NCBI GenBank assembly: GCA_023614405.1
Contig: CM042684.1
Location: forward strand, 210,000,941-210,064,940
Reading direction: 5' to 3'
DNA length: 64,000 nucleotides
Source of the DNA: Avena insularis
Lineage: Eukaryota > Streptophyta > Magnoliopsida > Poales > Poaceae
This document shows, piece by piece, positions 1 through 10,117 of this stretch (positions within the stretch are counted from its first letter, which is position 1; each line of letters begins with the position of its first letter). A model generated the notes under the pieces. That model was not told where the DNA came from and did not search any database. It worked only from the letters and a program-made list of their open reading frames with translations. Position numbers and translations under genes: made by a program.

Positions 1-1
1 C

Positions 2-1858
2 ATTCTAAAGATTGACTATGAGAAGGCATTTGATAAGATTGAATATAATGCAATCATAAGTATGCTGAAAGCTAAAGGTTTTGGGCCCAAATGGATTTCC
101 CCAGTTAGATCTGTTCTATTCTCTACTTCTACTTCAGGCTTATTAAATGGTGTCCCAGGGAAAAAAATCTCTTGCAGAAGAGGTGTCAGGCAAGGAGACC
201 CCTTATCTCCCCTATTATTTGTCTGCACTGCTGAATTATTACAAGAAATTGTCAATGATGCCTGGCACAAAAATGAAATCAGCTTGCCCCTTGATGATGA
301 TTTTGGGCAAAAATATCCTATCCTTCAATATGCTGATGACACACTGTTGATTATGCCTGCTGACAATACTCAACTAAATAATCTTAACGATAGAATCCAA
401 CAATTTAGTAGTATGATTGGTCTCAAGGTAAATTATGATAAATCTACCCTGGTACCTATCAATGTGCTAGAGGACCATGCATGTCAACTTGCCTCAACTT
501 TTGGATGCAAATTGGAGAGTTTACCATTTACCTACCTGGGTCTCCCACTTGGTACTACAAGGCCATCTATAGATAGCTTGATGCCCATTGTATCCAAATT
601 TGACAGGAAACTCTTGGGATTATCTTCTCTCATGTCATACACAGGAAGACTAACATTGTTGAACTCTGTACTCAACTCCATGCCCATTCATGCCATGTGC
701 TCTTTTAAAGTTCCCATAACAATTTTTGTCCATTTTGAGAAAGGTGGACGACAGTTCCTTTAGGTAGGGAAAGATATCAATAAACATGGCAAATGTCTTG
801 CTAAATGGGAAATGGTCTGTAGACCAAAGGACCAAGGAGGTTTAGGTGTCATAAACCTCAGGGTACAAAATCAGGCCCTTCTAATGAAGAATCTCCACAA
901 AATCTACAACAAGATGGATGTACCATGGGTTGATCTTATATGGAAAGCCTACTATCATGGAGATTCTGCCCCCCACTCTCTGAACCATATTGGATCCTTC
1001 TGGTGGAGAGACTATATGAACTATGTTGATATATACAGAGACATGACTCACTATAAAGGTGGTAATGGAAAATCTATGCTTCTATGGAAAGATTTATGGA
1101 AGGATGAATGTTTTGAAGATAAATACCCACATTTGTTCTCTTTCTGCAACAATGATACCTTAACCATGAACAAGGCTATCTCAGCAGCAGAAAACGATTT
1201 CTATGACCTCTTCCAACTACCCTTGTCCATTATTGCTCATGAGGAGTTAATTGAAATGTTGGAGAATATCAGAAGCATAAATCACACTGATGACCATGAC
1301 TCATGGTACTTTTCATGGGGTGAGACCTTTAAAACTAGGAATGTATACACAACACTGATTGGGACCCACCCAACGCCCAAGCCTATTCTTGATATCTGGA
1401 AATCATGTTGTCTCCCAAGGCACAATTTTTTTGCTTGGCTCCTTCTGAATATGAGATTAAATACCAAAGAATTAATGACAAGAAAGAACTTCTTCGTGGA
1501 ATACAATGACTGTGTAATATGTGATACATTACCTCAGGAAACTCTACAACTTCTATTTTTTGAATGCAGCTTCAGCCAGGGATTCTGGTGGGCCCTGGGG
1601 ATTGAATGGAACACTGATATGGATATTCATCAAATGATCAACGATGCAAGCTGCAGATTTAGTGCCAGTTTTCTTATGGAAATTATCATCACTAGATGCT
1701 GGAATATATGGGACCAAAGAAATAGCTTTATTTTCAAAGATCTTAATCCCTCCATCATTAGATGTATCTCTTTTTTCAAAGCAACCTTCTCCCTGACTAT
1801 GCATAGAGCTAAACCTAGTCTCAAGGAAGGTATGCAGCAGTGGATTGACACACTATGA
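2..1858 (+). pseudogene. LINE (L1-type) ORF2, 3' half: reverse transcriptase plus zf-RVT region
   Basis: Reverse transcriptase of a non-LTR retrotransposon, which primes cDNA synthesis at a nicked target. The frame is open from base 2, so the 5' part (endonuclease, early RT) lies outside the window. Seen in order: DYEKAFDKI (RT motif A region), GVRQGDPLSPLLF (motif B), QYADDTLL (catalytic YADD, about 330-353), then TYLGLPLG. The downstream half has FFAWLLLNMRL and a cysteine pair of the zf-RVT domain typical of plant L1 ORF2 C-termini, ending at TGA 1856-1858. A single in-frame TAG at 761-763 splits the frame, where related proteins usually have tryptophan; reading resumes in the same frame straight after. 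Otherwise I see no frameshift, so the copy is probably young. Identity as a LINE is firm; the exact family is not determined. Confidence 0.93.
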
Positions 1859-1954
1859 TTGTAAAATGGTTGAGCCTGGCTCACTCCTCTGTACATTATA
1901 AAATTTTATAAAATGACACAGTGGGGGCCTTCCCTACTGTTTTTGGTCAAAAAA
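1859..1954 (+). other. LINE 3' UTR and short A-rich tail
   Basis: After the ORF2 stop there are about 90 non-coding bases containing CACAGTGGGGGCCTTCCC, ending in a run of seven A. The 165-bp tandem repeat begins immediately afterwards. A short poly-A joined directly to unrelated DNA is the expected 3' end of a LINE insertion. The target-site duplication cannot be checked because the LINE 5' end is outside the window. Confidence 0.75.
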
Positions 1955-4924
1955 ACATGTGTCTAACCATGTCTAGGAACCCTAGCAACATGTTGTGATT
2001 CAACTGTCACATGAAGTGGAGCACTAGTTTGAAAGATGCTGCATCACCACACCCATTTGGATGTGTGTGGCCATGTGGATCATTGTGGTTTGGCAAACAA
2101 CGCATGAAATGTCACTCCAACATGTGTCCAACCATGTCCAGGAACCCTAACAACATGCTGGGATTCAACTGCCACATGTAGTGGAGCACCAGTTTGAAAG
2201 AGGTTGCATCACCACACCCACTTGGATGTGTGTGGCCATGTGGATCATTGTGGTTTCAAAAAGAACACATGGAATGCCACTCCAACATGTGTCCAACCAT
2301 GTCCAAGAACCCTAACAATATGCTGGGATTCAACTGCCACATGCAGTGGAGCACCAGTTTGAAAAATGTTGCATCACCACACCCACTTGGATGTGTGTGG
2401 CCATGTGAATCATTGTGGTTTGGCAAAGAACACATGCAATGTCACTCCAACATGTGTCCAACCATGTCCAGGAACCCTGGCAACATGTTGTGATTCAACT
2501 TCCACATGCAGTGGAGCACCAGTTTGAAAGATCGTGCATGACCAGACCCACTTGTGTGTGTGTGACAATGTGGATCCTTCTGGTTTGGGAAAGAACACAT
2601 GCAATGTCACTCCAACAGATATCCAACCATGTCTAGGAACCCTAGCAACATGTTGGGATTCAACTGCCACATGGAGTGGAGCACCAGTTTGAAAGAGTTT
2701 GCATCAGCACACCCACTTGGATGTGTGTGGCTATGTGGATCATTGTGGTTTGGCAAAGAACACATGCAATGTCACTACAACATTTGTCCAACCATGTCTA
2801 GGAACCCTAGCAACATGTTGGGATTCAACTGTCACATGAAGTGGAGCACTAGTTTGAAAGATGCTGCATCACCACACCCACTTGGATGTGTGTGGCCATG
2901 TGGATCATTGTGGTTTGGCAAACAACACATGCAATGTCACTCCAACATGTGTCCAACCATGTCCAGGAACCCTAACAACATGTGGGGATTCAACTACCAC
3001 ATGCAGTGGAGCACCAGTTTGAAAGAGGTTGCATCACCACACCCACTTAGATGTGTGTGGCCATGTGGATCATTGTGGTTTCAAAAAGAACACATGCAAT
3101 GTCAATCCAACATTTGTCCAACCATGTCCAAGAACCCTAACAATATGCTGGGATTCAACTGCCACATGCAGTGGAGCACCAGTTTGAAAGATGTTGCATC
3201 ACCACACCCACTTGGATGTGTGTGGCCAAGTGGATCATTGTGGTTTGGCAAAGAACACATGCAATGTCACTCCAACATGTATCCAACCATATCCAGGAAC
3301 CATTGCAACATGTTGTGATTCAACTGCCACATGCAGTGGAGCACCAATTTGAAAGATGTTGCATCACCACACCCACTTGGATGTGTGTGGCCATGTGGAT
3401 CATTGTGGTTTGGCAAAGACCACATGGAATGTCACTCCCACATGTGTCCAACCATGTTTAGGAACCGTAGTAACATGTTGGGATTCAACTGCCACATGTA
3501 GTGGAGCACCAGTTTGAAAGAGGTTGCATCTCGACACCCACTTGGATGTGTGTGGCCATGTGGATCATTGTGATTTCGCAAAGAACACATGCAATGTCAC
3601 TCCAACATGTGTCCAACCATGTCCAGGAACTCTAGCAACATGCTAGGATTCAACTGCGACATGCAGTGTAGCACCAGTTTGAAAGATGTTGCATCCCCAA
3701 ACCCACTTGGATGTGTGTGGCCATGTGTATTATTGAGGTTTGGCAAATAAAACAAGCAATGCCACTCCAACATATGTAAAACCATGTCCATGAACCCTAA
3801 CAACATGTTGGGATTCAACTTCCACATGTAGTGGAGCACCAGTTTGAAAGATGTTGGATCACCACACCCACTTGGATGTGTGTGGCCATGTGGATTATTG
3901 TGGTTTGGCAAAGAACACATGCAATGTCACTACAACATGTGTCCAACCATGTCTACGAACCGTAGCAACATACTGGGATTCAACTTCCACATGTAGTGGA
4001 GCACCAGTTTGAAAGAGTTTGCATCACCACACCCACTTGGATGTGTGTGGCCATGTGGATTATTGTGGTTTGGCAAAGAACACATGCAATGTCACTACAA
4101 CATGTGTCCAACCATGTCTATGAACCGTAGCAACATACTGGGATTCAACTGCCACATGCAGTGGAGCACCAATTTGAAAGATGTTGCATCACCACACCCA
4201 CTTGGATGTGTGTGGCCATGTGGATCATTGTGGTTTGGCAAAGACCACATGGAATGTCACTCCAACATGTGTCCAACCATGTTTAGGAACCGTAGTAACA
4301 TGTTGGGATTCAACTGCCACATGTAGTGGAGCACCAGTTTGAAAGAGGTTGCATCTCGACACCCACTTGGATGTGTGTGGCCATGTGGATCATTGTGATT
4401 TTGCAAAGAACACATGCAATGTCACTCCAACATGTGTCCAACCATGTCCAGGAACTCTAGCAACATGCTAGGATTCAACTGCGACATGCAGTGTAGCACC
4501 AGTTTGAAAGATGTTGCATCCCCAAACCCACTTGGATGTGTGTGGCCATGTGTATTATTGTGGTTTGGCAAAGAAAACAAGCAATGCCACTCCAACATAT
4601 GTAAAACCCTGTCCATGAACCCTAACAACATGTTGGGATTCAACTTCCACATGTAGTGGAGCACCAGTTTGAAAGATGTTGGATCACCACACCCACTTGG
4701 ATGTGTGTGTCCATGTGGATCATTGTGGTTTGGCAAAGAACACATGCAATGTCACTCCAACATGTATCCAACCATGTCTAGGAACCCTAGCAACATGTTG
4801 GTATTCAACTTCCACATGAAGTGGAGCACCACTTTGAAAGAGTTTGCATCACCACACCCACTTGGATGTGTGTGGCCATGTGGATCATTGTGGTTTGGCA
4901 AAGAACACATGCAATGTCACTACA
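1955..4924. repeat. 825-bp higher-order repeat (five 165-bp monomers) in the left two thirds of the array
   Basis: Monomers five units apart share private variants. GATGCTGC occurs at 2035 and 2860; TTTCAAAAAG near 2254 and 3079; CCCTAACAATATGCTG in the monomers starting 2285 and 3110; AAAGACCACATGGAATG at 3415 and 4240; TTTAGGAACCGTAGTAAC in the monomers at 3440 and 4265; the ACATATGTAAAACC type at 3770 and 4595. All offsets are exactly 825 bp. Neighbouring monomers are less alike than these pairs. The monomers at 3935 and 4100 also look like a recent single-unit duplication. After about 5000 the pattern fades and small indels appear. Confidence 0.85.
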
Positions 4925-6762
4925 ACCTGTGTCCAACCATGTCTAGAAACCCTAGCAACATGCTTGGATTCAACTGCCACATGTAGTGGAGCACCAGTTT
5001 GAAAGATGTTGCATCACCATGCCCACTTGGAGGTGTGTGGCCATGTGGATAATTGTGGTTTGACAAACAAACATGCAATGTCACTCCAACATGTGTCCAA
5101 CCATGTCCCGGAACGATAACAACATGATGGGATTCAACAGCCACATGTAGTGGAGCACTAGTTTGAAAGATGTTGCATCACCACACCCACTTGGATGTGT
5201 GTAGCCATGTGGTTCATTATGGTTTGACAAAGAACACATGCAATCTCACTCCAACATGTATCCAACCATGTCCAGGAACCCTAGCAACATGTTGGGATTC
5301 AGCAAACACATGAAGTGGAGCACCAGTTTGAAAAGAGTTTGCATCACCACACCCACTTTGATGTGTGTGGCCATGTGGATTATTGCGGTTTGGCAAAGAA
5401 CACATGCAATGTCACTACAACATGTGTCCAACCATGTCTAGGAACCCTAACAACATGCTGGATTCAACTGCCACATGTAGTGATGCACTAGTTTGAAAGA
5501 GGTTGCATCACCACACCCACTTGGATGTGTGTGGCCATGTGCATCATTGTGGTTTGTAAAATAACACATGCAATGTCACTCAACCATGTGTCTTACCTTG
5601 GCCAGAAACCCTAGCAACATCCTTGGATTAAATTGCCACATGCAGTGGAGCACCAGTTTGAAAGATGTTGCATCACCACACCCAATTGGATGTGGGTGGC
5701 CATGTGGATCATTGTGGTTTGCAAAATAATACATGCAATGTCACTCCAACATGTGTCCAACCATGTCCAGGAACCATAGCAACATGTTGGGATTCAACTG
5801 CCACTTGAAGTGGAGCACCAGTTTGAAAATTTTTGCATCACCACACCCACTTGGATGTGTATGGCCATGTGGATAATTGTGGTTTGGCAAAGAACACATG
5901 CAATGTCACTCCAACATGTGTCCAACCATGTCCAGGCACCATAACAACATGCTGGGATTCAACTACCACATGCAGTGGAGCACTAGTTTAAATGATGTTG
6001 CATCACCGCACCCACTTGGATGTGTGTGGCCATGTGGATCATTGTGGTTTAGAAAAGAACACATGCAATGTCACTCCAGCTTGTGTCCAACCATGTCCAA
6101 GAACCCTAACAACATGCTGGGATTCAACTGCCACATGAAGTGGATCACTAGTTTGAAAGATGTTGCATCACCACACCCACTTGGATGTGTGTGGCCATGT
6201 GGATCATTGTGGTTTGGGAAATAACACATGCAATGTAACTCCAACATGTATCTAGCCATGTCCAGGAACCCTCACAACATGTTGGGATTCAATTGGCACA
6301 TGAAGTGGAGAACCAGCTTAAAAGAGTTTTCATCACCACACCAACTTGGATCTGAGTGTGGCCATGTGGATCATTGTGGTTTGTGAAAGAACACATGCAA
6401 TATCACTACAACATGTGTCCAACCATGGCTAGGAACCCTAGCAACATGATGGGATTGAACTGCCACATGCAGTGGAGCACCAGTTTGAAAGATGTTGCAT
6501 CACCACACCCACTTGGATGTGTGTGGCCATGTGGATTATTGTGGTTTGGCAAAGAACACATGCAATGTCACTCCAACATGTGTCCAACCATGTCCAGAAA
6601 CCCTAGCAACATGTTGGGATTCAACTACCACATGTAGTGGAGCATAAGTTTGAAAGAGGTTGCATCAGCACACCCACTTGGATGTGTGTGGCCATGTGGA
6701 TCATTGTGGTTTGGCAAATAACACATGCAATGTCAGTCCAACATGTGCCCAACCATGTCCAC
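1955..6762. repeat. 165-bp tandem repeat array, about 29 copies
   Basis: The landmark ACATGTGTCCAACCATG recurs at 1955, 2120, 2285, 2450, 2615, 2780 and onward to 6741, nearly always 165 bp apart; a few late steps are 164, 166 or 167 bp. That gives 29 whole monomers plus about 22 bases. Each monomer holds CCACATGCAGTGGAGCACC, then TTGCATCACCACACCCACTT, then GGCCATGTGGATCATTGTGG. Because 165 is 55 codons, frames stay open across copies and give periodic 55-residue translations on both strands; I treat these as by-products. The left edge joins a LINE tail and the right edge a truncated Gypsy gag. I do not recognise this monomer as a named satellite. Confidence 0.95.
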
Positions 6763-7104
6763 TATCTCCGCTATCTCTGCGTTAGGTGCAGGCTGGGTGG
6801 GATTAGGGTTTTCCAGGATCTGGAATTCTGCCGCCTCCGCAGACAAAGTGGACCCATAAGCTTCTTCTGCCTCTATCATCACCACTGGGGTGGGTGGGGC
6901 AGGTTCAGCGAAACCGATGTAAACATCAATCTGACCAAAAGACATGATGGTGTAGGCAGTGACAACCTCCCTAGCCAGAATCCAAGTCTCGTCAAGAATG
7001 ATGAGAGGGACGTCGTTGGCGTAGAGAACGCGACCGATGGTGATTGTCTCGCCGATTCCGATTCTTGGAGATTCTGCTCGGAACTGTCGTTGGATTGGTG
7101 ACAA
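6763..7104 (-). pseudogene. gag: Element A1 gag, N-terminal fragment
   Basis: N-terminal part of a Gypsy capsid precursor. Recognisable stretches are RVLYANDVPLIILDETW, EVVTAYTIMSFGQIDVYI and PPTPVVMIEAEEAY; these match the gag start of A2 at 55770-56060 almost residue for residue. The alignment stops near ENPNPTQPAP plus about ten residues, where the sequence becomes 165-bp repeat; reading into the repeat is spurious. No ATG stands at the expected place: a duplication around the PBS has replaced the leader seen in A2. The fragment cannot make capsid. Confidence 0.85.
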
Positions 7105-7116
7105 CTATGGGCGCCA
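7104..7116 (-). other. Primer-binding site of A1 (TGGCGCCCA type)
   Basis: Minus-strand TGGCGCCCATAG lies two bases inside the LTR end (LTR starts at 7119 on this strand). The same spacing and core, TGGCGCCCACC, occur in A2 and B. It marks which LTR is the 5' one and so fixes the orientation. Confidence 0.75.
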
Positions 7117-7118
7117 AC

Positions 7119-7634
7119 TGTCATTGGATTGGTGACAAGTACACCATGAGGGGGTCCTCGAGGCGTGCGGAAGAGAGGGGTGTGAGACGTACGGTGTTCC
7201 AGGACGGTGAGCACACAAGTTTACCCAGGTTTGAATCCATCGGCTTTGGATAGATCCTACTCCTGCTAGCAATCCAGTAATACAGTAGAGCCAGAATATG
7301 GGTTACAAGGGTTTTGCCTGTGCGAGTTGAGATTGTAGACTATTATGGGGTGCCCTGAAGGCGGGTCCGTATGACGACTTATATAGATATCCGACCTAGG
7401 GTTTACAGGAGAGACCTATCCGGCTACGACTAAGAGCCAGTTATAGAGAACATCTTGAAATACAAGTCACACTACAGGCCTATGTCGGTAAGTCTTCTGG
7501 GCCTTCCCGTAGTCGTACTGGACTCTATCTCTTCTCCCTGACTGGGTTGCCCGTGAAGCAAAGCTCTAACCCGAAGTGGGCCACCCTGGTCAGTGGGGCA
7601 CAGTGAGGATACTCGAAAAGTATACCCCCCAACA
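7119..7634 (-). repeat. 5' LTR of element A1 (516 bp)
   Basis: Begins TGTTGGGGGGTATAC and ends AATGACA on the minus strand, with TG...CA termini. It aligns along its length to the A2 LTR at 55208-55723, including blocks such as CAGGCAAAACCCTTGTAACC and CTGGCTCTA. A TATA-box candidate (CTATATAAG on the minus strand, 7378-7386) sits mid-LTR. Sequence beyond the TG end is element B integrase. Confidence 0.9.
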
Positions 7635-7960
7635 CTAAGGCTCTGGATGATGCGTGATGCCCACATCCCCCTTGATGTATATATCGGAGGATATCCAAGC
7701 CCCCTTCTGGGTCTACACACCACTGTAGCATAGTTGTGAACTTCTCTTGTATAGTTCGGCATTGATAATGGTGTATGACTTTGCTCTCCTTTGGATTTTC
7801 CTCAAAAGTATCTCATCACTTGGCAAAGTTCCATCTTTCAGGAACTCAAATATTGGCTTGGCCCATGTTGGTACAACACGAACCGAGAAAAGCTCCTTGT
7901 CAATTTCCATTGCATCCACCGACATAACTCCTACCAGATCAAGATGAACAGTCCCTGGGT
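7635..7960 (-). pseudogene. pol: Element B integrase, N-terminal zinc-binding fragment
   Basis: Start of the integrase, which inserts retrotransposon cDNA into the genome. Visible are WAKPIFEFLKDGTLPSDE, RAKSYTIINAELYKR and, in a second frame, GLDILRYIHQGGCGHHASS, the HH half of the HHCC zinc-binding motif. The frame ends at SRALV, exactly where the LTR of A1 begins, so the CC half and the DDE catalytic core are absent. A frameshift lies between ELYKR and the HH motif. The domain assignment is firm; the fragment is dead. Confidence 0.88.
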
Positions 7961-7989
7961 TCTATGAGGCAGTCCCTAGGTTTGCCGAG

Positions 7990-8790
7990 TTAGTCCCCGG
8001 GTTTGCGGAGGTGTTCCCCCAGTCAATATCCATAGGGGTAGCTTCTGATCCGGAGTGCGCTGGGACATAGATTGACTCGGATTCTGGTGAAGGTCTGATA
8101 GATGGTTCTCAAGTGTTCCAAAGCAACTCTCGGTGGGATTGGCTGCCGAGATGACCCCAATTTAGACAGTACATCGACTGCTTCATTTTCAAGCCGAGGT
8201 ACATGAAGGCATTCACACCCTTCAAAGAACCCACATATATTTTGGACATGGAATCTATAAAGGGCCATGTTTGTACCCAAGGCATTCCAATGGCCAGACA
8301 CTTGCTACACCACCAAATCTGAATTACCAAAACAATGTAACCGACGTATTCCCACTTCTTTTGCCACCTTAAGTCCATACACGAGCGCTTCATACTCGGC
8401 AACATTGTTCGATGCTCTGAAATGGATCTGGAGAACATATTTTAGTTGATCTTTCTTGGGCGAGGTAAGTACTACCCTGGCCCCTAGTACTTCCTTCATC
8501 TTTGACCCATCAAAGTGCATCTTCCAATAGTTTGAGTCCGGCAAGGGTGGTTCATACTACATCTCAACACAATCTACGAAAAAGTCAGCCACTACTTGAG
8601 ACTTGACGGCATCCCTTCTATCAAACCGTGGTGCATAAAGAGCTAGCTCAATTGCCCATTTCGCAATCCGCCCACTTGCATCTTTGTTGCTCATTATCTC
8701 AGATATGGGCACTTCACATATCACTTTTATGGGGTGTTCCTCAAAGTAATGCTTGAGATTTTTAGCTGCCATATACACGCCATATGCCAT
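7990..8790 (-). pseudogene. pol: Element B RNase H region (RT-linked tail and second, archaeal-type RNase H)
   Basis: RNase H degrades the RNA strand of the replication hybrid. From the right: AKNLKHYFEEHPI and GRIAKWAIELALYAPRFDRRDAVKSQVVADF (end of the RT-associated RNase H), then MHFDGSK, ASNNVAEYEALVYGLKVAKE and GNSDLVV (a second RNase H, RVT_3 type, acidic residues visible), then LHVPRLENEAVDVLSKLGSS. The frame changes several times (near 8550 and 8300), and stops occur between blocks. The paired RNase H layout supports assignment of B to the Tat lineage. Confidence 0.85.
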
Positions 8791-9680
8791 TTTCTGATAG
8801 TGGGGATAATTTTGACCCTAGATTGATAATACCTCTCTTAGGTAATACACTGGCCTCCACACCGACTTACCTTCCTCGTCATGTTCCACCACAACCACAG
8901 CACTTACGACTCGGTTGGTCGCTGCTATATAGAGCAACATTGGCTCCTTGCATAGTGGTGAAGCCAACACTAGTGCAGAGGCTAGCATCTTTTTGAGTTC
9001 ATGAAACGCGCTATCAGCTTGCGGTGTCCATACAAATTTATCTGCCTTTTTCATTAGCTGATAGAGGGGCAATGCCTTCTCTCCCAGCCGACATACAAAC
9101 CGACTTAATGATGCCAGGTAACCAGTGAACTTCTGCACATCGTTAAGACACTTCGGCAGCTCCATTTTCTCTATAGCTAGGATTTTACTGGGGTTGGCTT
9201 TGATACCTCGGCTGGACACGAGAAAACCGAATAACATCCCCACCGGCACACCAAAGGTACACATCTCCGGGTTAAGCTTCATTCGGAACCTCCTTAGGTT
9301 TGCGAACGTTCCCTGGATATCATCAAGGAGCATTTTCCTTTTCTTAGTTTTTATCACAACGTCATCCACACACTTTAACATTTTTCCCAATCTGATCATG
9401 TAAATATTTTTGCATACACCTTTGATATGTTGCCCCTGCATTACATAAGACGAATGGCATAGTGTGATAGTAATAAGCCCCATATAGGGTAATGAGAGTA
9501 GTTTTTATTTGATCATCCGGGTTCAGGGGTATCTGGTGAAAACTAGAGTACGCATCTACAAATGATAACAAATCACACCCAACGGTCAAATCTATGATGA
9601 TCTATCCTTGGCAGCAGAAATGGATCTTTTGGACACGCCTTATTCAGGTTTGTGTAAACGATACACATTTGCCATACCAC
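8791..9680 (-). pseudogene. pol: Element B reverse transcriptase
   Basis: Reverse transcriptase of a Gypsy element. In order: VYTNLNKACPKDPFLLPRID, then LLSFVDAYSSFHQIPL (motif A aspartate kept), CNAGATYQRCMQKYL, CVDDVVIKTKKRK (motif C), LNPEMCTFGVPVGMLFGFLVS, and FTGYLASLSRFVCRLGEKALPLYQL leading to RNase H. The usual YVDD is CVDD, a substitution that would probably impair polymerase. Frameshifts separate the 9362-9589 and 8818-9483 blocks. The N-terminal part of the domain is missing because of the deletion joining it to the protease near 9680. Confidence 0.88.
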
Positions 9681-10117
9681 TTCCACATTCCCCAACTTGT
9701 GCATAGTGTCCTTGTACATGATGTTGATTCTACTACCATTGTCTATCAGCACGTTGGAGAATCTCACGTTGATATTCAGCCCAATGAATGTGGGTCCAGC
9801 ACTAGTGCATATGACCCAAGACTCGGCATGAGCCTGGGGTGATCCTTTATGTTCCAAGTGATTTCCTGTTCTGCCCAAGGCATATACCTCGTCACAGTCG
9901 ACATAACTGCATTCACCTCTATGTGTTGGTGCTGCAAGATCTTTCTATCAGTTTCCTCTGTTGTGAACACATAGTATCTCTGGTGATGTTCTCTATAGTC
10001 ATTTCTCCCATCATTTCCAGGATACCTATGGTCCTGCTGTTGCTGGTTTTCTACCTGATGCACTGCATCCCTTCTCTCATGATTCTCATACCTCGGTGGA
10101 GGTGGTGGTAACATCAT
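9680..10117 (-). pseudogene. pol: Element B aspartic protease with preceding linker
   Basis: Gypsy protease that would process the polyprotein. The linker shows YYVFTTEETDRKILQHQHIE and RYMPWAEQEITWNIKDHP; a frame change follows SYALVLDP, then FSNVLIDNGSRINIMY, with the DNGS active-site loop in place of the usual DTG/DSG. About ten residues later, after MHKLGNVEV, the frame runs straight into RT sequence, so the C-terminal half of the protease and the start of RT have been deleted. Confidence 0.82.

Larger units (their letters stand above)
6763..7634 (-). mobile_element. Gypsy element A1: truncated copy (5' LTR, PBS, start of gag)
   Basis: On the minus strand: a 516-bp LTR (7634 to 7119), a primer-binding site, and the first ~340 bases of gag, then an abrupt junction with the 165-bp repeat at about 6762. 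It belongs to the same family as A2 at 55208, whose LTR is also 516 bp and whose gag start aligns throughout. At 7634/7635 the LTR end (TG on the minus strand) abuts the integrase reading frame of element B, so A1 inserted into B. Everything of A1 beyond early gag, and the other half of B's integrase, is missing here, which implies a later deletion or rearrangement. Confidence 0.85.

Noticed and set aside
2194..6637. Long periodic open frames in the tandem array as a repeat-protein gene
   Set aside because: They follow from a repeat length divisible by three, occur on both strands, lack a promoter or defined ends, and break wherever a monomer has an indel.
1955..6762. CRISPR array
   Set aside because: Units are 165 bp with no unique spacers, in plant DNA.
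1955..6762. Centromeric identity of the satellite
   Set aside because: Monomer length and higher-order structure are suggestive, but a 4.8-kb array among degraded transposons proves nothing without CENH3 or cytology data.
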